Shown here piece by piece: positions 9,082 to 18,459 of a stretch of 64,000 bases of DNA (the stretch's first letter is position 1; each line of letters starts with the position of its first letter). The position numbers were made by a program, and so were the translations under genes. Under the pieces are notes generated by a model. That model was not told the origin of the DNA and ran no database searches. It saw nothing but the letters and a program-made list of their open reading frames with translations. Source of the DNA: Plasmodiophora brassicae (lineage: Eukaryota > Endomyxa > Phytomyxea > Plasmodiophorida > Plasmodiophoridae); contig JASFAU010000002.1 in assembly GCA_039704465.1 (NCBI GenBank), positions 1,364,001-1,428,000 of the forward strand, given 5' to 3'.

Positions 9082-11106
9082 TTAATCGGATGGGATCTGT
9101 CCCGGTAAGACTCCCGCGTGGCCGTCGCTTAACGCAGGTGTCGGCGCCTGATCGCCTAGAGAAAGACGTTGTGCCCCGGGCGCCGGCAGGTGCAAGGATT
9201 CGACGCCTGCCCGCGGCGACATGCGTCGTGACCGCCGCGATTTCGACCCGTTCACCTTGATGGAGTGCCTCGATCTGTTGGCAGCGGACGCCGGCTTCGT
9301 GCCGGTGCCGGACGTGACGCCGTTCGGCGCCTTCATCGACTGATGAACGGATTCGTACGAGCCGTGAACGACGGCGAGGAACATGTTGACGACGACCAGG
9401 GCGAGGAGGAACGCGAAGACGGCGAGCAGGACGGGGCCCAGCAGCCAGTTCTCCATACGGACGTCGTCCGAGAACTCCATGCGGCTGACCGAGGCGCTGA
9501 ACAGCGACAGGAACGAGGCGGAGATGGTGGCGAACTCGCCAATGTCCGTGCTGAACGCCATCCAGAACGTCTGCGTGAACCCGGCCAGTATGATGAACGC
9601 CATGACGGCCAGGGCGGCCAGGTTCAGGCGCGCGCCCCGGACGGTCTGCTCCAGAACGCGCATCGACGGCGACAGCCGCTGGATGAAGACGAGCGATTTG
9701 CTCCAGGTCAGCAGGACGTTGACGCCGAGGACGTTGTGCATGACGTGGACCGTGTAGGCGTACCGCTGCCAGTCGACGTACGGGTCGGTGGCCAGCCGCC
9801 GCGACAGTTCGTCGGCGCACACCACCTGGATGACGCGGCCGGCCAGCGCGCCCAGGAACAATGCAATGTTGGCGATGTCGACGAGGACCCAGGTCGAGCG
9901 CCAGACGCGCCAGCGCAGCATGCGCGCGTCCTGGAGCGCCACCCAGGCCATGTAGGCGAGGGCGATCAGGAAGGCGACCTCGACGCAGGCGATGGCCGTG
10001 TCGCCGGGCGTCCCTCCGTACAGGATCGGCTGGACGACCCGGAACTCGGCGTGCGGCCGGATGGACCCGTCGGCGGGCGTGTCGATCGTCAGGGCGACGG
10101 CGCAGAGCAGGTTGACGGTCGGATTGTACAGGGCGAACCGCAGGCGCACCGACTGCGTCTGCATGTCGATCCAGGTGGCATCGCGCAGGGCGGCCAGCGT
10201 GCCGCGCGTCGCCGTCGCGTTGTTCGTCAGCAGGACCGCGTACCCGCCGGGCAGGGGCGGCGTCTCGGGCGTCAGCAGGTTCCGGTTGATGTCGCCCTGG
10301 AACGACATCGTCCGGTACAGGAACGCGTCGCGGACGCCCGGGTCGGGCGACGCCCCGAACGGCAACATCGACACGGTCGACGAGTCCAGGCTGGTCGGCA
10401 TGCACTGGCTGACCGCGAACGTCCCCTTGGCGCAGGGCGTCAGCTGCGCGCGAACCTGGTACAGGAGGATCGCGCCGAGCAGGACGCTGCCCTCGTAGGC
10501 CAGGACGGGCTGGCCGCTGTCGGGCGTCAGGCTCGACGCCAGGGTCCCTTGCAGGAACGCCCAGGCGGCGTCGACGCTGGAGATCAGGTCGAACGCGATG
10601 CGCTGCGACCCGTCGGGCGCCCGGCGGGTCGTCGACGGCGCGAACCGCCGCGAAGGAACGCGGCCCACGACACGGGCACCGTCTGGTACGACCGGCTCCA
10701 GACGACGATCGAGAACAGGACGACGAAGGCGACGTACGGGCGGACGAGCCTCACCGTGGTCGGCGTCGGCGTGATGGTGGCCGTCGTCGTCGACGTCGGC
10801 GCCGCGTCGACGATGCTGGGCGTGGACAGCTGATCCCAGGTGCGCCTGGACAGGATCGACCCGATGAACGACTCCTTGCGGGACGACGACGCCGGCGCCG
10901 ACAGGTGCCTGCTGCGCCGGCTCGTCTCGGGCGCGTTCACCGTGCTCTGCCGGTTCAGCACCTTTGTCATGTTCAGCAGCGGCATGGCCAGCTTGGGCGT
11001 CGGCGACGACGGCCCCGGGTCGCCATCGCGACGACCGGCGGGGCGCGAGGCCGGCCCGCGCGACGAATGTTCGCCATCGTTGTCCCCGGGCGCCCCGCCG
11101 CTCATT
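9082..11106 (-). CDS. polycystin-2-like (TRPP/PKD) cation channel with an apparent 1-base frameshift
   Basis: Two overlapping frames make one polycystin-like protein: the N-terminal part (start ATG at 11106 or 10985) with TM1 near 10700-10760, then, after a one-base frame change at about 10646-10652, the extracellular polycystin domain and TM2-TM6 down to 9082. Features include a Cys-containing extracellular domain, a TM2 segment near 10000-9940, a pore-helix region (FWMAFSTDIGEFATISASFLS) and last TM LLAVFAFLLALVVVNMFLAVVHGSY, followed by a ~90-residue basic tail. There is no room for an intron at the frame change. The paralogue at 11158-13048 has one more base at the same place. The gene may be recently inactivated or the assembly may have lost a base. 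PKD2-type channels conduct Ca2+/cations in cilia, ER or plasma membrane. Confidence 0.75.
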   Translation of the reverse strand, partial: NERRGARGQRWRTFVARAGLAPRRSSRWRPGAVVADAQAGHAAAEHDKGAEPAEHGERARDEPAQQAPVGAGVVVPQGVVHRVDPVQAHLGSAVHAQHRRRGADVDDDGHHHADADHGEARPPVRRLRRPVLDRRLEPVVPDGARVVGRVPSRRFAPSTTRRAPDGSQRIAFDLISSVDAAWAFLQGTLASSLTPDSGQPVLAYEGSVLLGAILLYQVRAQLTPCAKGTFAVSQCMPTSLDSSTVSMLPFGASPDPGVRDAFLYRTMSFQGDINRNLLTPETPPLPGGYAVLLTNNATATRGTLAALRDATWIDMQTQSVRLRFALYNPTVNLLCAVALTIDTPADGSIRPHAEFRVVQPILYGGTPGDTAIACVEVAFLIALAYMAWVALQDARMLRWRVWRSTWVLVDIANIALFLGALAGRVIQVVCADELSRRLATDPYVDWQRYAYTVHVMHNVLGVNVLLTWSKSLVFIQRLSPSMRVLEQTVRGARLNLAALAVMAFIILAGFTQTFWMAFSTDIGEFATISASFLSLFSASVSRMEFSDDVRMENWLLGPVLLAVFAFLLALVVVNMFLAVVHGSYESVHQSMKAPNGVTSGTGTKPASAANRSRHSIKVNGSKSRRSRRMSPRAGVESLHLPAPGAQRLSLGDQAPTPALSDGHAGVLPGQIPSD

Positions 11107-11157
11107 ACCGTCTGTGACTCGCCACTTTCGCCCTCTCCAGCAGCATCATCGCCGACC

Positions 11158-13048
11158 ATGGCGACTCCACCGACGCCCCGGGTCGTCGACGCGGTGGTTC
11201 GTCGTGGATCAGGTCGGGCGGGCGCGCGCCTGCCTGAACCGGAGGGGGACGGTGCTGACGGCGCGCGTCGCCCTTTGCCACAGTGTCGGGCGTGCCGACG
11301 CCACGAAGCGCGCGGCAACGCGCCCGGGACCAGCGCGCCCGCCTGCTCGAGTTCATCCGGTTCGCCGTCTTCGCCGTCGTGTTCGGCGCCGCCGTCTACG
11401 GGCGCGCCAACCCATCCTGTACGCGCCACCTGGTTGTCGTACGTCGCCGCTCGCTGACATTGCCGCCCCCAGCGACGTTCGACTGGACGTCGTTCCTTCG
11501 CGACCGGTTCGCCGGGTCGGCGGCGCTGTCGGCCGCGTCGCTGGACCGGGTGTCGTCTGTGGAGCAGTTCTGGGCGTACCTGAACAGGACGTTCGTGCCG
11601 TCGCTGGTGCCGGACGTGCTGGCCGGCCGCCCGATCGGCTACGAAGGATCGTACCTGCTGGGCGTCGTTCGCCTGCGCCAGATGCGGGTGGCGCCCGTGC
11701 CGTGCTCGCCGACGAACAACATGCTGGACGCCATGGCCGTCTGCTTCCCGAGCGCGTTCTCCTCGGCGACCATGCACACGTTGCCGTTCGGCGGGCCGTC
11801 CGGCGCCATGTTCGAGTGGGGGTCGAACGACGACCCGCCCATCAACGCGTGGCTGATCGCGCCGAACCCCGACTACGAGCACGGCGCGTACGCCGTCGAC
11901 CTGGTCGGCGCGCTCGCCGCCGACCAGGCCACCGTGCGTCGCCTGCGGGACAACGGCTTCGTCGACGTGTTCACGCGCGCCATCCTGGTCGAGTTCGCCG
12001 TCTACAACGTCGCCGTCGACCGTCTGTGTGCGGTGCGGATCGAGTTCCAGATGCCGGCCGTCGGGGGCGTCACGCCCAGGATGGCGTTGCGCGTCGTGAA
12101 CGCGTTCCCATACGCGACCACGCCCGGCATCGTCGTCGGCATCGCCGAAGGCCTATTCCTGATCGCGTACGCCAACATGTTCGTCAGCATCGTCTATCGG
12201 GCACGTCACCTGCGCGGGCGGTTCCTGTCGTCCGTGTCCGATCTGGTCGACGCCGCCAACATGGTCCTGTTCGCCGTCCTGATCGCCCTGCGTGCCGTCG
12301 TCATCGTGGCGTCCGCCAGGCTGCTGGCGCTGACCGCCCCGGCCGCGTACACGAACTGGCAGAACCTGGCGTACACGCACACGGTGGTCGTCAACGTCGC
12401 GTCCTGCTGCGTGCTGTTCACCTGCCTGCACGTGCTCAAGTACCTGTCGAGGCTGTCCGACTCGCTGCGATCCGTCAAGCGCGTGTTCGCCGAGTCGAGC
12501 GCCAACCTGTTCGCCTTCCTCCTCGTCTTCATCATCGTGTTCTTCGGCTTCGTCCAGGCGTTCTTCATGGCGTTCCAGGGCGACATTGTCGCGTTCCGGT
12601 CCATCTGGCAGACGTTCCTGACGCTGTTCGGGTCGCTGTCGCCCCGCGAACGATTCGACTACGACTCCGTCGTGCAATCCAACTGTGAGCAAGGGGGCGA
12701 CCGATATCGAACGTGGCCGCCCACTAACACGTTGCGTCAGACCTGCTGGGCCCCGCGCTCGTGTTCTGCTTCGTCATCCTGATCGACCTGCTGCTGGGCC
12801 ACGTGTTCCTGGCGATCGTGCACAGCTCGTACACGCAGCAGCACCTGCTCCAGAAGGACCTGGACTTCCAGAAGACCGTCCTGGACACGCTGAACGGGGG
12901 CGGGTCGCCCGCCGCGATGCGCAGGCTGACGCTGGCCCAGCGCGTCCGCCGAATGCTCGACCTGCTGATGCGGCCCGCGTCCGTCAGTCAGGTGGACCGA
13001 GCACCTGCGCCCCCTGCTGCCGCCGCGCCAACAGCGGCGCCATCGTGA
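11158..13048 (+). CDS. polycystin-2-like (TRPP/PKD) cation channel
   Basis: Proposed exons 11158..11212, 11284..12684 and 12741..13048 give 587 residues in consistent phase. The frame before 11284 contains a stop, so the small first exon (MATPPTPR...) is needed for an ATG. Intron 12685-12740 joins ...QSN to YLLGPALVF, matching the paralogue's NWLLGPVLL. The protein has TM1 (FIRFAVFAVVFGAAVYG), a long extracellular polycystin domain, five more TM helices, a pore region (FFMAFQGDIVAFRSIWQTFLTLFG) and a cytoplasmic coiled tail beginning near YTQQHLLQKDLDFQ. It is divergent from, and head-to-head with, the polycystin gene at 9082-11106, and the two are clearly paralogous. Expected function: cation channel with mechanosensory or Ca2+ signalling role. 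Confidence 0.8.
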
Positions 13049-13088
13049 TCGGAGCACCACACCAATGTACACGTGCCGCTGTTCATTA

Positions 13089-13667
13089 CTACCCGCAGAT
13101 CGCTTGCTGGGTGGCGTCCACCTTGTTGCCGCTGCTGTTGGAAGATTCGACCTTGAGCTGGAGGGCGTCTATCGTGCACTGCAGGTCGTCCTGTTTCGTG
13201 CGGCAGTGCCGATGCGCCTTCATCAGGCGGTGCAACTGCTGGCGGGTCCTGTCCAGCGCCAGCTCGATCAGGCCGATCGTGTCGCGAGCGGTGGCCTCCT
13301 GTAGAGCGAGCTCCCGCCGCAGCTGGGCGTTCTCGACCATCAGCTCGAGGGTTGGCGTCGGCGCGCGTACCTCGGGCGCGACCGGGGCCGCATCGGGCCT
13401 GTGAAGGTACGCTGCGCGCGCGCCCTGCACTTCGCGGCACAAGCCGTCAATGGTCGCCGCCTGCGCCTTGCACAGGTGGCGAAGCGCGGCGCTGTCATCG
13501 TCGGCGGCGCCGGTCTGCGTCGCCGCGTGCACGGGGCCCTGCCCCATCAGAACGCATCGCACACGTTCGATCTCGCGCACCAGCCGGGATCGCAGGCCCC
13601 GAATGTCCCGCTCGACCCGGGCGACCCTGTCTGGTATCAGCGCCGCTCCCGTCATCACCACCGCCAT
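13089..13667 (-). CDS. coiled-coil protein, function unknown
   Basis: 192 residues. N-terminal helix with basic/acidic heptads (residues ~8-45), a small Thr/Asp linker, then two more helical stretches rich in Arg, Gln and Leu (~65-85 and ~115-175). No domain I recognise. It converges on the polycystin gene with only 40 bp between stops, and its 5' side faces the chitinase start about 310 bp away. The open frame, helical periodicity and absence of a better gene on the other strand support it. It could be an internal piece of a larger spliced gene. Confidence 0.5.
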   Translation of the reverse strand: MAVVMTGAALIPDRVARVERDIRGLRSRLVREIERVRCVLMGQGPVHAATQTGAADDDSAALRHLCKAQAATIDGLCREVQGARAAYLHRPDAAPVAPEVRAPTPTLELMVENAQLRRELALQEATARDTIGLIELALDRTRQQLHRLMKAHRHCRTKQDDLQCTIDALQLKVESSNSSGNKVDATQQAICG

Positions 13668-13978
13668 GCGGCCCAGCGCAAGGACTGGCCGCCCATCATG
13701 ACTGGCGCGCCCCGATCATGCAAGTCGGCGCGTTACAGAGGGCGGCTGCTGTCACCAGGCAGACGTACAGTGCTCAGCCAGTGCATGCCGACCGAAACGT
13801 GCCACATGCTCGGGGCAGAGCGGACCGTGGGATCAGTGAGCAGCGAGCAACGATCGAGAACGTCGGGTTCCCCTCCCGGTCCAGATTGTTCTGGAACATG
13901 AGGGCGTCCCATCACGGGTCCGCATGGCAGGCACTGCATCATTCTCCAGCGAGCGACCTAAGGAAGAGCGCGTCTGTT

Positions 13979-15654
13979 ATGTGGGGCGCACGGTCGACCT
14001 GGTGCCGTATCGGCATCGTGGTCGCCGCCGCCGCCGCCGCCGCTGGGGTCGTGGCCCTCATCGTCCTACTGGTCCACGCGCAGTCCAGCACAACGAATGT
14101 AGGTGCCGGATGCCATCTGGGATTGCCATGCGCTCGCCTGAGCCTCTGCAGAACGCCGAATACCCACAGAATGCTGTTAATTCACAGGTCAACAAACGGA
14201 TGATCGGGTATTACGCCCAGGTCAGTGCGGCGCTCGTTGACCGGATGTGACGGTTGATCCCCATTTTCACATAATTGCCATGCAGACGATTGGGTCGCCA
14301 ACGAACTGCTCCCTGGGGGCGACAGCGTTGCAACCGGATACGGTCCCGGCCAACCTGTACACCCACCTCGTCTACGGGTTCTCGCCGCCCATCAGCACGA
14401 CGACCTGGCAGCTCGAGCAGCCGCACGAGAATGAGGCGGCGCGCTACGTCGCGTTCAACGCGTTGAAGGCGAAGAACCCGAACCTGAAGACCATGCTGTC
14501 CGTTGGAGGCGACCTGCCTGTACGACCACCTGAACGGACGTTGCGACCGTTGGCAGTGAACTGATCGCGCCACGCCTGCAGAGCACAGCGCCAATGTCGT
14601 CGATGGCGTCCGATCCTGGTCGTCGCGCCATCTTCGTCAACTCCACGATGCGTTTCATCCGCAAGTACGGGTTCGATGGCATCGGTGGGTAGGCGCGCGG
14701 GGAACGTCAGGCGCGGGCTGACTGAACGTCGCCACCGACCACAGACATCGACTGGGAGTTTCCCACCGAGGTTGCCAGAGGCGGAAGCCCAAACGACAAC
14801 AACAACTTCGTCGCCCTGGTAGCGGATCTGCGCCAGGCGATCGAGATGGAGGCCGTGCCGAAGAACAGCAGCAAGCTGCTGCTGTCGTGCATCGTCCCGG
14901 GAGGACCGTTCTGGGGCAAGTACTACAACATCTCCGACGTCATCAGCCACCTCGACTGGGTCAACATTCTCGGTTACAATGTATGCTCAATAACTGTCGT
15001 CTGCGTTCGGGCATCTGACGAATGGGATGGGCGATCGTTCAGGTCCTGGGAACGTGGATGAACCAGACCGAGTACATAGGCCACATGTCGTGAACGGGCG
15101 GTCGGTCGACTGACGGTACGATTGTGCTGATGTGTAGGTGCTCAGCGCCGTTGCAGAACCCGTTGGATCGGGCGGGTGACTCAGTGGCGAACGCAATTCA
15201 GTATTTCGTGGGGCAGGGCAAGGCGGGCGGGGCCGACGCGTCCAAGTTCAACCTGGGTGTCTCGTTCTGGGGGATCGCCTACACGCTCGCCTCGCCGATC
15301 GCCCCGGGCGCAACCAGCCCAGGCATGAACGCGCCGGCATTCAATGGCGTTCAGGCGCCGGCCAAAACCGGCCAATGCACACACCAGCCCGGGTACCTGG
15401 CCTACTTCGAGAGCCAGGCCATCATGCAGAAGAACAACTTGACGGGGACGCTGGACCCGGTCTCCCAGTGCAAGTACTTCACGTACGATACGAACCAGTG
15501 GGTCGCGTTCGAGGATGGCGCCACACTGTCCGCCAAGATCGACTACGCGATGTCCATGGGCATACCCGGCGTGTCCATCTGGGGCCTCGACGCCGACATC
15601 CCCAAGACGCACACACTTAGTGCCGCGGTCAACGCCCACCTATTCGGCCATTAA
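13979..15654 (+). CDS. GH18 chitinase, seven exons, N-terminal signal/anchor
   Basis: Exons 13979..14098, 14188..14220, 14286..14519, 14582..14684, 14745..14980, 15043..15086 and 15138..15654 give 428 residues in frame. The N-terminus has a 20+ residue Ala/Val/Leu segment after a basic start, a signal peptide or membrane anchor. GH18 hallmarks follow in order: the first beta strand (RMIGYYAQ), NLYTHLVYGF, the SVGG motif, the catalytic DGIDIDWEFP (Asp and Glu both present, assembled across the intron 14685-14744), WVNILGYN, and the C-terminal GIPGVSIWGLDAD strand. GH18 enzymes cleave beta-1,4-GlcNAc bonds in chitin by substrate-assisted catalysis. The product is probably secreted or surface-bound and used for cell-wall remodelling or for attacking chitin. 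Confidence 0.88.
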
Positions 15655-15760
15655 CAGGGTTCCCTGCCCCTGCGAACACGCCCGCCTCCTCCTTGGTCTC
15701 TCCGTTCAACAGCGATCGTCGCGCATCGAGATTCAATACGTGCAGAAACGGCACTAAACG

Positions 15761-17224
15761 CTACACGATATTGCAGCAGTGGACCCGCAATCGTTGCAGA
15801 TAGCCACTGTTTGGCCTCGGGAGCAGCGGTTCAGGTGTCTGGGTATGGTGTTCCAATAGCAACCCGACGTGGTCGTCGTATCCGCTGTGGGAGAAGCGGT
15901 TCGTCCAGGAGCCATCGCGTGGCAATGACGCGTGCGCGACGGGGCTCGATGACGCGTCAAGACATCGTAACCATTTCAGGCCGGCGAGCGCCGCAGTGGA
16001 TCGCACCTGCGTGTGGGCGATGTCGACGCATTGAAGGGATGGGCACGTAGCGAGGACGTCGACGCTGGTGATGCCTGTGTGCCGTGCGGACAGGTGCCTG
16101 AGCCGGGAGAAGTTGGCCAACGCGTCCAGGTCGCCGATCTTGGTGTAATCGGCATCCAGCGCCAGGAGGACGTCTCGCAGGTGCAATCGCAGGACGGAAA
16201 CATCGTTCACGCTGGTCTCTGAAATGTCCAAGCGCTGGAGGAGCGGGCAGAACTGGAGCGCATCGATGCGGTCGACACCCGTCTTTGCAACGGATAACGT
16301 CGTCAACCCCGGGAAGAACCGGACCGCGTCGATGTTCAGCACGTGACGACAGGATTCCAGAAGGAGAACGCGAAGACGGAACAGGTGCGCCAGCGTATCG
16401 ATGCCTCGTGTCGCCGTCCCGTTCAACGACAAATGCTCCAGATTCGCGGAGCGCCGGATCAGGTCGGGCAGGATCGACGCAGTCGTCCGCGAATGGCATA
16501 CCTCCAGATGTCGCAGCGTACCTGGACAGATGACCGGTTTTTCAGCCTGTCGTACCAGGTGGCAGGCCTTGATCGTCTGCAGGCATCTGTGGTCTTGCAA
16601 GGACGACAGGTCGTCGACGCGCGTGAACGATATGTCGAGGGCCTCCAGTTCCGAACAGGACATCAGTGGAGCGACACTGGAAACGCCCGTGGATGAAACA
16701 TCCACTGATCGCAGCCGACGTAAACAGGTTAAACCATCCACTTCGCGAATCGAAGTTTGAGACAGGTTCAGGGTGTGCAGGGCCGTCAGTGACGACAGAA
16801 ACGACGTGTCACTGACAAGGCGCCAGCGCGCCAGCGACAGTGTTGTCAGACGCATCGTGATTCGTCCTGATCTGACCGCGTCGACGAACGTGGCATCGGG
16901 GTCCCGCACACGGCTGAGATCAAGGCAGTCGAGGCTGTCTGGGCAGACGCCAGGTCTCAGGGCATCCACGTCGGAAGGCGCCAGCCGCAGTCGATTAACA
17001 ACGGCAAGGCACTGCAGAGACCGGCAGGCGGATAGCAACAGCGGCAGCGGCATGTCCCCACGAAACCGATGGATGCCGGCGCGAGCCGACCGCCAGTGCC
17101 GGTTCACACCCGAGCACGCGTCGATATCGCGTTGCGCTTCGAGCATGTCCAGAACGATGACAATCAAGTCGACGGGCAGCGATGCCCAGTTGCGGTCGCC
17201 GCCACCGACGTCGGCGACCAGCAT
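15761..17224 (-). CDS. F-box and leucine-rich-repeat protein
   Basis: 487 residues from the ATG at 17224; the frame is open further upstream but without F-box context. An F-box-like motif (WASLPVDLIVIVLDMLEAQRD) lies near residue 15. About a dozen short irregular LRRs follow from ~80 to ~460 (units such as LHTLNLSQTSIREVDGL and LEALDISFTRVDDLSSL), of the 23-residue cysteine-poor type also seen in internalin-like repeats. F-box/LRR proteins are substrate receptors of SCF ubiquitin ligases, with Skp1 binding the F-box and the LRRs binding the target. No catalytic domain. The gene converges on the chitinase gene with about 105 bp between stops. Confidence 0.75.
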   Translation of the reverse strand: MLVADVGGGDRNWASLPVDLIVIVLDMLEAQRDIDACSGVNRHWRSARAGIHRFRGDMPLPLLLSACRSLQCLAVVNRLRLAPSDVDALRPGVCPDSLDCLDLSRVRDPDATFVDAVRSGRITMRLTTLSLARWRLVSDTSFLSSLTALHTLNLSQTSIREVDGLTCLRRLRSVDVSSTGVSSVAPLMSCSELEALDISFTRVDDLSSLQDHRCLQTIKACHLVRQAEKPVICPGTLRHLEVCHSRTTASILPDLIRRSANLEHLSLNGTATRGIDTLAHLFRLRVLLLESCRHVLNIDAVRFFPGLTTLSVAKTGVDRIDALQFCPLLQRLDISETSVNDVSVLRLHLRDVLLALDADYTKIGDLDALANFSRLRHLSARHTGITSVDVLATCPSLQCVDIAHTQVRSTAALAGLKWLRCLDASSSPVAHASLPRDGSWTNRFSHSGYDDHVGLLLEHHTQTPEPLLPRPNSGYLQRLRVHCCNIV

Positions 17225-17467
17225 TGCGATTCGCGGTGTGACGGCGGAACCGTAAGACCTGACAAGCAACTGGCCAAACGGATTATAGAAACTCCGTGCC
17301 GTCGCAGAGCCGCGCGAACCCGAATAAAATATTGCGATTCTCACGTGAAATGGAATAATAATGGGAAAACGCAGACCCGGACTCGGAACAGTGCTGCACT
17401 GGCCAGCGTGTCGTCGACGTTGCATCTGATGGGAGGCAAGACGTTTGGAAAATATTTTATATAGGTA

Positions 17468-18205
17468 CTACAGTCGGGATGGGTCGGCTGCCGCATCGAG
17501 CAGTTGGTCGGGTGGCGGCAGGGGTTTCTGACGTTTACGCGCGGGCTCATGACCGGCGGTTTCGTCAGGCGCTGCATGGCCAGGAGCCATGTTTTCGTTC
17601 GCGGCGTTCTCGACGTTGTTCGCAGGCAAAGAACCTGGGTGGTTGGCCAGGAGCGTCTTCAAGTCGGACATTGATGCGGAGGCGATGGGATAAGCGGAGG
17701 CAATGCGTTCCAGCAGGCGCTGTGAGGTCGCCAGCGCCCGCTGTACTGCATCGATCTGCGCGGCGTTCGGAATCAGCTGCGGCGATGGGACAGGCATGTC
17801 GGCGACGGAAGTGGCGGGCAGAGATTGTCGGGCGGCCTGCAGCTCCGCTTCAAGGTTGCTGGTCAACTCCCGAACAACGGCCTCTCGAACAGATTGCAGC
17901 TCGTCGTCAAGGCGCTCGGCCTCTTCGCGCAACGAACGAACGCGCTCTTCGAGTTCTTCATCGAAGGGTTCCACGTCCAGTGGGATGTCGTCCTGTACGA
18001 CAACATGCGATTGAATCGCGTCGTGCATGCGGGTCCGTAGCCTTCCCAGGCGGTCCCGGCAGGCGGCACGCTGCACCCGCGTCAGCTCCTCGCCGCGAAG
18101 GTTCCGGACACAGTGCTCGTCGAAGCATTCCAAAATCGCATTTAGCTCCGCCCGAGTTTTCACCCGGACGCCACTGACATCACTGGCGGCGCCGACATCC
18201 GCCAT
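17468..18205 (-). CDS. possible NSL1/Mis14-like kinetochore protein
   Basis: 245 residues, single exon. N-terminal segment GVRVKTRAELNAILECFDE followed by a helix and, at ~75-120, an acidic coiled coil (EPFDEELEERVRSLREEAER). The order and spacing resemble NSL1/Mis14: an N-terminal 'VR..S+..V...L..' helix, a linker, then a central helix. A second helix lies at ~145-180, and the tail is disordered, ending with a basic ARKRQKP patch. NSL1 is one of four subunits of the Mis12 complex that ties the inner kinetochore to Ndc80. Similarity is low and judged by eye; a generic coiled coil remains possible. The start codon lies 255 bp from the divergent coiled-coil gene that begins near 18460. Confidence 0.45.
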   Translation of the reverse strand: MADVGAASDVSGVRVKTRAELNAILECFDEHCVRNLRGEELTRVQRAACRDRLGRLRTRMHDAIQSHVVVQDDIPLDVEPFDEELEERVRSLREEAERLDDELQSVREAVVRELTSNLEAELQAARQSLPATSVADMPVPSPQLIPNAAQIDAVQRALATSQRLLERIASAYPIASASMSDLKTLLANHPGSLPANNVENAANENMAPGHAAPDETAGHEPARKRQKPLPPPDQLLDAAADPSRL

Positions 18206-18459
18206 CGAACAGCTCGAACGCCAACGACGCTGTCCCCACGGCGTTGGCGCAACCCGGCGCCCGCCTCCCGCCCAAATGCCGACGTTGTTTTGGCGCCGAC
18301 TCTCCAGTCCTGGCCTGCTGTCGTAACTCGTACCTGCAGCTGTAACATGGTGTGGCCAAGTGGCGACCGATCATGTCGTGTGATATTCCTGGACATAACG
18401 TTTCATTTGAAAGTGGGGAGGGATCGTGGCTGCATCGGACGTCGTTGCGGCCGTCGGGC

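Noticed and set aside
9265..10833. 522-codon plus-strand frame over the first polycystin gene
   Set aside because: Low-complexity Arg/Gln/Asp/Val product antisense to clear channel transmembrane sequence.
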